A program made the position numbers and the translations under genes. Shown piece after piece: positions 22,524-27,435 of a stretch of DNA of 27,435 nucleotides. The stretch comes from Thermoplasmata archaeon. GTDB lineage: Archaea; Thermoplasmatota; Thermoplasmata; Lutacidiplasmatales; UBA184. The stretch lies in contig JASHQN010000127.1 of the NCBI GenBank assembly GCA_030039135.1, forward strand, positions 1 through 27,435. The letters are read 5' to 3'. Numbering within the stretch: position 1 is the stretch's first letter; every line of letters starts with the position of its first letter. Under the pieces are notes generated by a model. It worked only from the letters and a program-made list of their open reading frames with translations. It did no database searches and had not been told where the DNA came from.

Positions 22524-23501
22524 ATGATCGTGCGCACGGGCCTCACTGGGCCGTTCCCCCGCTCGGAGGCGCTGGTCGGCGCGACGCGGGACCTCGATCG
22601 GGGCCGGGCGACCGCCGAGTTCGTCGAGGAGCTCTACGCCCGCACCGAGGGCGAGGTCGCGGCGATCGAGCGACGCCTCGGGCTCGACGTCGTCACCGGC
22701 GGCTACCTGAGGTGGCCCGACCTCTTTCGCCCGTTCGCCGAGACGTGGGAAGGGTTCACCGTCGGGCCGCTCAGCCGCTGGTTCGAGACGAACACGTTCT
22801 ACCGCCAGCCGATCCTCCACGCGCCTCCCGGTCGGGTCCCCGGGGCGATCGCCGCCCACCTGCCACCGGCCGCCCGCGCCGAACCGGCGCGCGGGGGAGT
22901 GATCCTGCCCGGCCCGTACACGTTCGCCGGCCTTCTCGAGAACCGTTCGGGCGAGACGGACGAGGCCCTCGTCCACCGGCTCGGTCGGCTCCTCGCCGAG
23001 GAGGTCCGCGAGCTCGTCGGACTCGGCTTCGGCACGGTCCAGTTCACCGAGCCGCTCCTGGTCGACCGGCCGCCGTCGGGCGCGCTGGCCGAGGCGGTAG
23101 TCGCCGCGTACCGGTCGGTTCGTACCTCCGCCGGTACGGCGACCGTCCTCGTGTGGACCTACGGAGGCGACGCGATTCCCGTCTTTCCGCTCCTCGACCG
23201 GCTGCCCGTCTCCGCGGTCGGCGTCGACCTCGCGGAAACGGACTGGGAGTCGATCCCTCCCTCGGACGAGCGGCGCGGGATCGGGCTCGGGGTGATCGAC
23301 CCCCGGACGACGCTCGTGGAAGATCCGGTCGAGGTCGCCCGCATCGTCCGCGCCCTCCACGACCGGCGGCGGCCGACCGCGATCTACCTCGGCCCCGGCG
23401 GACCGCTCGACCTGCTTCCGTGGGAGCCGGCGACGCGCAAGCTCCACCTCCTGCCGGCGGCGCGGCAGGCGCTCCTCGGCGAGGGGGGAGGTCGCTCGTG
23501 A
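22524..23501 (+). CDS. MetE-like protein, N-terminal-half type (zinc ligands absent)
   Basis: 325-residue (beta/alpha)8 barrel protein of the cobalamin-independent methionine synthase superfamily. MIVRTGLTGPFPRSEALV at the start, VILPGPYTFAGLLENRSGE in the middle, and LGVIDPRTTLVEDPVEVARIV near the end fit MetE barrels. The His-X-Cys zinc motif is replaced by VWTYG, and no Cys-containing NPDCG equivalent is present, so this subunit cannot bind the homocysteine-activating zinc. Adjacent two-gene MetE forms are known in some archaea, where the first protein corresponds to the folate-binding N-terminal half. I infer the same division of labour here. Its stop overlaps the start of the catalytic partner as GTGA. 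Confidence 0.8.
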   Translation: MIVRTGLTGPFPRSEALVGATRDLDRGRATAEFVEELYARTEGEVAAIERRLGLDVVTGGYLRWPDLFRPFAETWEGFTVGPLSRWFETNTFYRQPILHAPPGRVPGAIAAHLPPAARAEPARGGVILPGPYTFAGLLENRSGETDEALVHRLGRLLAEEVRELVGLGFGTVQFTEPLLVDRPPSGALAEAVVAAYRSVRTSAGTATVLVWTYGGDAIPVFPLLDRLPVSAVGVDLAETDWESIPPSDERRGIGLGVIDPRTTLVEDPVEVARIVRALHDRRRPTAIYLGPGGPLDLLPWEPATRKLHLLPAARQALLGEGGGRS

Positions 23502-24640
23502 CGACGACCCTGTTCCCCGCCCAGGAGATCGGGAGCCTGATGAAACCGCGCTGGCAGATCGTCGGCCAGCACGGCGAGCCGCTCGACGAGACCGCCCGGG
23601 AGGAGTTCCGCGCCGAGAACGCACGGACCCATTTCGCGGACGACCTACCCGCCGCCGCAGAGGCGCTCCTGGCCGGGCGCTCTCGCGAGGTCGGGGCCGA
23701 GGGCGTCCGCGACCTCGGATCGCTCTTCGCGATCCGCCTGTTCGAGACCGCGGGTCTCGCGCGCGTCTACGACGGCGAAGCGCGACGGATCGAGATGTAC
23801 GAGTATCCCATCCGTCAGATGCGCGGCTTCCAGTTCCAGGGCCACGTCCGATCGTTCGACAACAAGTACTACCTCAAGGCCGCGGTCACGGACGAGGTCC
23901 GTCTCGAGCACCCGTACCATGTCGAGGAGTTCGACTTCGTCCGCCGGCACGCGCGCGCCGAGCCGAAGCTCCCGGTCACGGGCCCGTACACGCTCGCGGA
24001 TTGGTCGTACAACGAGTACTACCTCGCCCGGCAACCCGGCTGGAAAGGTCGGGCCGCGCGCCGGGCGGGACAGCGCGACTTCGTCATCGACATCGCTCGA
24101 CGTGCGATCCGACCGACCCTCGCTGCGCTGATCGACCGCGGTTGCCGCGTGATCCAGATCGACGAGCCCGCCGCCGGCACGCATCCGGACGAGGCCGACC
24201 TCGTCGTCGAGGGGTTCAACGCCGCGACCGAAGGGCTCGACGCCGAGTTCTCGATGCACATCTGCTACTCCGACTACCGCGCGCTGCTCCCCCAGCTCCT
24301 CGAGGCGAAGCGGTGCCGGCAGTGGGCCTGGGAGTTCGCGAACCGGGATCGCGACGGCCGCGACGGCTACGAGGTCCTCCGAGCGCTGCGCGAGTACGGC
24401 GACACCCGCTCGATCGGCCTCGGGGTCGCCGACGTGCACCGCGACGAGGTCGAGACCCCGGAGCGCGTCGCCGACCGGATCCGTCGGGCGGTCGGCTACC
24501 TCGGCGACCCCACCCGCATCTGGGTCAACCCCGACTGCGGCCTGCGCACCCGTCGGTTGGAGATCGCGCGGCGGAAGCTCGAAGCGGTCGTGGCCGGGGC
24601 GGCGATCGCCCGCGCCGAGATCGAGCCCCCCCGCCGCTAG
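23498..24640 (+). CDS. Methionine synthase, MetE catalytic-core type
   Basis: 380 residues from GTG in a GTGA overlap with the preceding gene. Zinc ligands of MetE are all present: HICYSDY (His254, Cys256), WEFANRD (Glu279) and NPDCGLRTR (Cys347). VIQIDEPAAG (Asp222/Glu223) and LPVTGPYTLADWS match the homocysteine site. It transfers a methyl group to homocysteine to make methionine. Because the N-terminal folate-binding half is absent, either the upstream gene product supplies it (split MetE) or the enzyme uses another methyl donor like the core (Mes-type) synthases. Tight coupling with the upstream gene favours the first. Family placement within core or split MetE is open. Confidence 0.9.
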   Translation: MTTTLFPAQEIGSLMKPRWQIVGQHGEPLDETAREEFRAENARTHFADDLPAAAEALLAGRSREVGAEGVRDLGSLFAIRLFETAGLARVYDGEARRIEMYEYPIRQMRGFQFQGHVRSFDNKYYLKAAVTDEVRLEHPYHVEEFDFVRRHARAEPKLPVTGPYTLADWSYNEYYLARQPGWKGRAARRAGQRDFVIDIARRAIRPTLAALIDRGCRVIQIDEPAAGTHPDEADLVVEGFNAATEGLDAEFSMHICYSDYRALLPQLLEAKRCRQWAWEFANRDRDGRDGYEVLRALREYGDTRSIGLGVADVHRDEVETPERVADRIRRAVGYLGDPTRIWVNPDCGLRTRRLEIARRKLEAVVAGAAIARAEIEPPRR

Positions 24641-24646
24641 GCCAAC

Positions 24647-25543
24647 CTACCCGTCGAGCGGAGCGGAAAGCACCTCGGCGCCCGAGGGGCCGACCAGGAC
24701 GGTGTGCTCGGCCTGGGCGACCCGACCCCGGCCGCGCTCGACGAACACGGGGTACGCCTGCAGGGTCCGCCGGGCGCGGCGGAGCGCGGCCGCTTCCTCG
24801 GGGCGGCTCGCCCAGCGCGTCGCGAACGGGAGCGTGCGAAAGCGGGCGTAGAGGCCGGCGAGCACCGGGTCCGCGGGCCCCGGGTCGGAGCGGAAGCGCA
24901 GGATGTTGCCGAACGGACCGTTCTCGATCGCGCCGACCCCGTTCGTCGCGAACGGCTCGATCGCGATCACCTCGCCCTCGACGAGCGTCGCGCTGGAGTG
25001 GCCGGGAACGTTCGGGATCGACTTTCCGGCGTGCAGGAGGTACGCTTCGATCGAGTGGCCGGTCAGGTCCACGATCGGCTTGAAGCCGCGGGCGCGGATC
25101 GCCGCCGCGACGGACTGCCCGATGGCGTCCACGGCGCCGCCCGGACGGACCTCGGCGATCCCGGCCCGCAGCCCTTCCCGCGCGGCGCGGATGAGGTTCT
25201 CGTAGCGCCGGCTCCCACCGACCTCGACGGTGTCGGCCGTGTCGGCGATCGCCCCCTCGAGATGCGCGCCCACATCGACCTTCACGAGATCACCGGCCTC
25301 GAACTCGACCGCGTCGTCCGGGCCGGGGGTGAAGTGGGCCGCCTCGTCGTTGCGGGAGAGGTTCGCGGGGAACGCCGGCGCCGCCCCCTTCGATCGGATG
25401 AACCCCTCGATCGCCTCGGCGACATCCCGCCGCCGGGCCCCCGGGACGACGAGCCGGATCCCCAGGTCCCGGGCCTCGGAGGCGATGCGCGCGGCCGCCC
25501 GCCAGCGCGGGAGATCCTCGGCGGACGGCGGCAGGTGGCTCAC
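24647..25543 (-). CDS. map: Type II methionine aminopeptidase
   Basis: Removes the initiator Met from nascent proteins. It has 298 residues with all five metal ligands: Asp90 (VKVDVGAH), Asp101 (AIADTADTV), His163 (LTGHSIE), Glu196 (IAIEPFA) and Glu in AQAEHTVLV near the C-terminus. An insertion between His163 and the last Glu (about residues 200-275) is the helical subdomain that marks the type II, archaeal/eukaryotic form. The GTG start lies in a GTGA overlap with the Sua5/TsaC gene stop, so it is the last gene of the ndk-sua5-map operon. The convergent metE gene ends only 6 bp away. Confidence 0.95.
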   Translation of the reverse strand: MSHLPPSAEDLPRWRAAARIASEARDLGIRLVVPGARRRDVAEAIEGFIRSKGAAPAFPANLSRNDEAAHFTPGPDDAVEFEAGDLVKVDVGAHLEGAIADTADTVEVGGSRRYENLIRAAREGLRAGIAEVRPGGAVDAIGQSVAAAIRARGFKPIVDLTGHSIEAYLLHAGKSIPNVPGHSSATLVEGEVIAIEPFATNGVGAIENGPFGNILRFRSDPGPADPVLAGLYARFRTLPFATRWASRPEEAAALRRARRTLQAYPVFVERGRGRVAQAEHTVLVGPSGAEVLSAPLDG

Positions 25544-26106
25544 CCTCGTCGGACGGCGTGGGGCGCGTCCCCGGTGAGGTCCACGAGGTCGGACGGACGG
25601 CCGGACGGCCTCGGACCCTCCGCGACGTAGATCGCGACGGCCCGGCCGAACGCGGCGCGGGCCTCGGCGAGGGTCCGGCAGGGCGCGAGGCCGTGCCGGT
25701 TCGCGGAGGTGGCGGTGAGCGGGCCGGCCCGCCGGGCCAGCTCTCGGGCGATCGGATGGTCCGGAACGCGCAGGCCGATCGTCCCGTGGGGCCCAGCGAC
25801 CTCCGGGGCGAGGGAACGCCGCGCGCGCGGGGTCGGCCGAGCGAGGACCGTGAACGGCCCGGGAAGGTGCGTCCGGACGAAGCGGCGTCCCATCGCCGAG
25901 AGCTCGGCGAGCGGCTCGAGCTCGTCCGTCGAGCTCACCGCGATCGAGATCGGCATGCCCGCGGGACGGCCTTTGGCCGCCGCGATCCTCGCGACGGCGG
26001 TGCGGTCGGTCGCTCGAGCTCCGAGCCCGAAGAGGGTGTCGGTCGGGTAGACGATAAGGCGCCCGGTCTCGAGCGCGCGCACCGCGCCGTCCAGGCGGGC
26101 CCCCAT
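25540..26106 (-). CDS. Threonylcarbamoyl-AMP synthase (Sua5/YrdC/TsaC)
   Basis: 188 residues comprising the YrdC domain alone, without the C-terminal Sua5 domain. It makes threonylcarbamoyl-adenylate from Thr, bicarbonate and ATP, the first step of the universal t6A modification at position 37 of ANN-decoding tRNAs. Motifs: IVYPTDTLFGLGARA, AAKGRPAGMPISIAV (the usual KGRP), PGPFTVLARP, GTIGLRVPDHP and TATSANRHG. ATG start 4 bp after the ndk stop. An uncharacterised YciO-type paralogue is possible, but the motif set is that of functional TsaC/Sua5. Confidence 0.92.
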   Translation of the reverse strand: MGARLDGAVRALETGRLIVYPTDTLFGLGARATDRTAVARIAAAKGRPAGMPISIAVSSTDELEPLAELSAMGRRFVRTHLPGPFTVLARPTPRARRSLAPEVAGPHGTIGLRVPDHPIARELARRAGPLTATSANRHGLAPCRTLAEARAAFGRAVAIYVAEGPRPSGRPSDLVDLTGDAPHAVRRG

Positions 26107-26110
26107 CGGC

Positions 26111-26569
26111 CTAGAAGTACTCCTCGCCGACCTGGGAGTAGCTCAGGTACTCCTCGGGGGTGAAGTAGAGGTCGAGCTCGCGCGCCGCCGCCTCGGCCGA
26201 GTCGGACGCGTGGACGAGGTTCGGCGTCAGCCCGAGAGCGAGGTCTCCGCGGACGGTCCCGGGGGCGGCCGTCTGCGGGTTCGTGGTCCCGGTGAGGAGA
26301 CGGACCACCGAGATCGCCGACCGTCCCTCGAGCGCGAGGACCACCACCGGACCGGACGTCATATGCTGGATGAGCGCGGTGTAGAACACCTTGCCGTGGT
26401 GCTCGACGTAGTGCCGCTGGGCGAGCTCGGGGGTGACCCGGAGGGTCTTCGCCGCGATGATCTTGAGGCCCTTGCGCTCCATGCGCCCGATGATCTCGCC
26501 GACGAGACCCCGTCGCACGCCGTCGGGCTTGATGAGGAGCATCGTCCGCTCGAGGTTGCCTTCCGCCAT
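26111..26569 (-). CDS. ndk: Nucleoside diphosphate kinase
   Basis: Balances NTP pools by transferring phosphate from ATP to NDPs through a phosphohistidine. It has 152 residues. ERTMLLIKPDGVRRGLVGEI at the start, HYVEHHGKVFY, MTSGPVVVLALEG, and the active-site segment NLVHASDS with His120 (usual form N-x-x-H-G-S-D; Ala replaces Gly). The C-terminal ELDLYFTPEEYLSYS fits the family. ATG 26569 is chosen over upstream codons because the protein starts there in the family, and a TATA-like ACCTTACCC lies about 30 bp upstream. First gene of the ndk-sua5-map operon. Confidence 0.96.
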   Translation of the reverse strand: MAEGNLERTMLLIKPDGVRRGLVGEIIGRMERKGLKIIAAKTLRVTPELAQRHYVEHHGKVFYTALIQHMTSGPVVVLALEGRSAISVVRLLTGTTNPQTAAPGTVRGDLALGLTPNLVHASDSAEAAARELDLYFTPEEYLSYSQVGEEYF

Positions 26570-26594
26570 CGGTCTCCGCCGAGGCCCGAGGGAG

Positions 26595-26603
26595 GGTAAG
26601 GTT
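26595..26603 (-). promoter_or_regulatory. TATA-like box for the ndk operon
   Basis: ACCTTACCC on the minus strand, centred about 30 bp upstream of ATG 26569; leaderless or near-leaderless start predicted. Confidence 0.4.
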
Positions 26604-26689
26604 TTCGCGGCCGGGGCGCGAAGGCACCGACGTCCGTTTCGGGGCCTCGCCCCGCCCACGGCCGGTCCGCCCGGTTCCGGTCCCGAGAC

Positions 26690-26698
26690 GATTAATCC
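26690..26698 (+). promoter_or_regulatory. TATA-like box for the methyltransferase gene
   Basis: GATTAATCC, centred about 33 bp upstream of ATG 26727. The spacing fits a very short leader and supports ATG 26727 over ATG 26751. Confidence 0.4.
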
Positions 26699-26726
26699 CG
26701 AGGGACCTGCCTCGTCCCGGGGAAGC

Positions 26727-27435
26727 ATGCGTCGTCGGCTCCCGCGCACGATGCCCGGTGTGAAGGGTTTCGACCGTGACGCCGCTCGCTACGAGCGGGC
26801 GCGGCCCGACTACCCGGTCGCGGCCGTTCGTCTGCTCGGCCGGGTCCTGGACCTCGGACCGGCACGCACGGTCGTCGAGCTCGGCAGCGGCACCGGCAAG
26901 TTCACGCGAGCGATCGCCGCGTGGGAGGCGGCACGGATCGCCATTGAGCCGACCCCCGGCATGCGGCGGGTGTTCCGCCGGACCGTCCCTGACGTCCTCG
27001 TCCTCGACGGGACCGCGGAGGCGATCCCCCTCCCCGACGGCCTCGCGGACGCCGTCGTCTGCGCCCAGGCGTTCCACTGGTTCCGGCCCGGTCCGGCGCT
27101 GAAAGAGATCCACCGGGTCCTCCGACCCGGTGGAGGTCTCGGGCTCGTCTGGAACACCCGCGACGACCGGGTGCGTTGGTCCCGGCGGCTGACAGAGATC
27201 ATGGCGCCCTACCACCGGGAAGCGACGTTCCTCCGACGCCGGCCCCGCCGGGACCGGGAAAGAGAGTGGCGTCGGGTCCTCGCCCGCTCCGGCCGCGGCT
27301 TCTCCCCGCTCCACGAGCGCTTCGTCCGCCACGTCCAGTGGGGGACGCCCGAGCTCTTCGTCGACCGCGTCCTTTCCGTCAGCTCGATCGCTCTCCTCCC
27401 GCCGGCGCGCCAGCAGGAGGTCGCGCGGGCGGTAC
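26727..27435 (+). CDS. SAM-dependent methyltransferase (partial, C-terminus beyond window)
   Basis: Open frame of 236 codons to the right edge. FDRDAARYERARPDYP at the N-terminus is followed by SAM-binding motif I VVELGSGTGKFT, the acidic motif II residue in IAIEPTPGM, AEAIPLPDGLADAVVCAQAFHWF (motif III/IV) and EIHRVLRPGGGLGLVWN. This is the class I UbiE/Methyltransf_11 type. The substrate is unknown. Alternative starts are ATG 26751 and GTG 26760; 26727 is favoured by the TATA spacing. It is divergent from the ndk operon, with about 157 bp between starts. The two TATA boxes lie back to back there, and nothing else is evident in that gap. Confidence 0.9.
   Translation, partial: MRRRLPRTMPGVKGFDRDAARYERARPDYPVAAVRLLGRVLDLGPARTVVELGSGTGKFTRAIAAWEAARIAIEPTPGMRRVFRRTVPDVLVLDGTAEAIPLPDGLADAVVCAQAFHWFRPGPALKEIHRVLRPGGGLGLVWNTRDDRVRWSRRLTEIMAPYHREATFLRRRPRRDREREWRRVLARSGRGFSPLHERFVRHVQWGTPELFVDRVLSVSSIALLPPARQQEVARAV

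Noticed and set aside
1..27435. CRISPR array, tRNA or rRNA genes
   Set aside because: No spaced identical repeats beyond the three units at 721-780, no cloverleaf with a conserved T arm, and no rRNA signature were noticed on either strand; a tool search could still find something missed.

Overview
The window is a GC-rich (estimated by eye at about two-thirds or more) stretch of archaeal chromosome carrying about 25 genes on both strands. The archaeal evidence is RadA, an archaeal-type FtsZ, a type II methionine aminopeptidase, a Pop5-like RNase P protein, a surface protein with a type IV pilin-type signal, and A/T-rich TATA-like boxes centred roughly 24-33 bp upstream of many start codons, which implies many leaderless mRNAs. 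GTG starts are common. The gene mix (Ni superoxide dismutase, histidine ammonia-lyase, glycolate/lactate-type FAD oxidase, persulfide dioxygenase-like protein, split MetE) suggests an oxygen-exposed heterotroph. A high-GC uncultured Thermoplasmatota-type lineage is my best guess, but that is inference; no rRNA is present.

Layout. 1-868 is visibly less GC-rich than the rest. It holds the start of a secreted Cys-rich protein running off the left edge (minus strand), then about 355 bp without a convincing gene but with a triple 20-bp repeat. 869-2309 carries ftsZ and an overlapping Pop5-like gene. 2352-4100 (minus) is a large pilin-signal surface protein, divergent from a bifunctional purH (4291-5859). 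Next come thioredoxin (minus), a MutY-Nudix fusion (plus) and an FAD oxidase (minus) that overlaps the mutY tail. 8856-9740 holds a strong TATA box, a long predicted RNA hairpin and a winged-helix/double zinc-ribbon gene. 9747-11273 is hutH; 11326-12255 is the divergent sodN/sodX pair.

12308-16090 is a tungstate/molybdate operon: binding protein, permease, ATPase and a ModE-like regulator, all overlapping, preceded by a perfect 8-bp inverted repeat between the TATA box and the start codon. 16233-21190 (minus) carries radA, purC, a PEP-mutase/isocitrate-lyase family gene, a GNAT gene and malic enzyme. 21359-24640 (plus) carries a rhodanese/metallo-beta-lactamase fusion whose rhodanese Cys is replaced by Asp, then a split MetE-like pair. 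24647-26569 (minus) is an ndk-sua5-map operon, and a methyltransferase runs off the right edge.

No tRNA, rRNA, CRISPR array or intact transposase gene was seen. The most novel-looking items are the structured RNA at about 8884-8999 with its zinc-ribbon neighbour, the operator in front of the tungstate operon, the triple repeat upstream of ftsZ, and the active-site changes in MutY and the rhodanese fusion.
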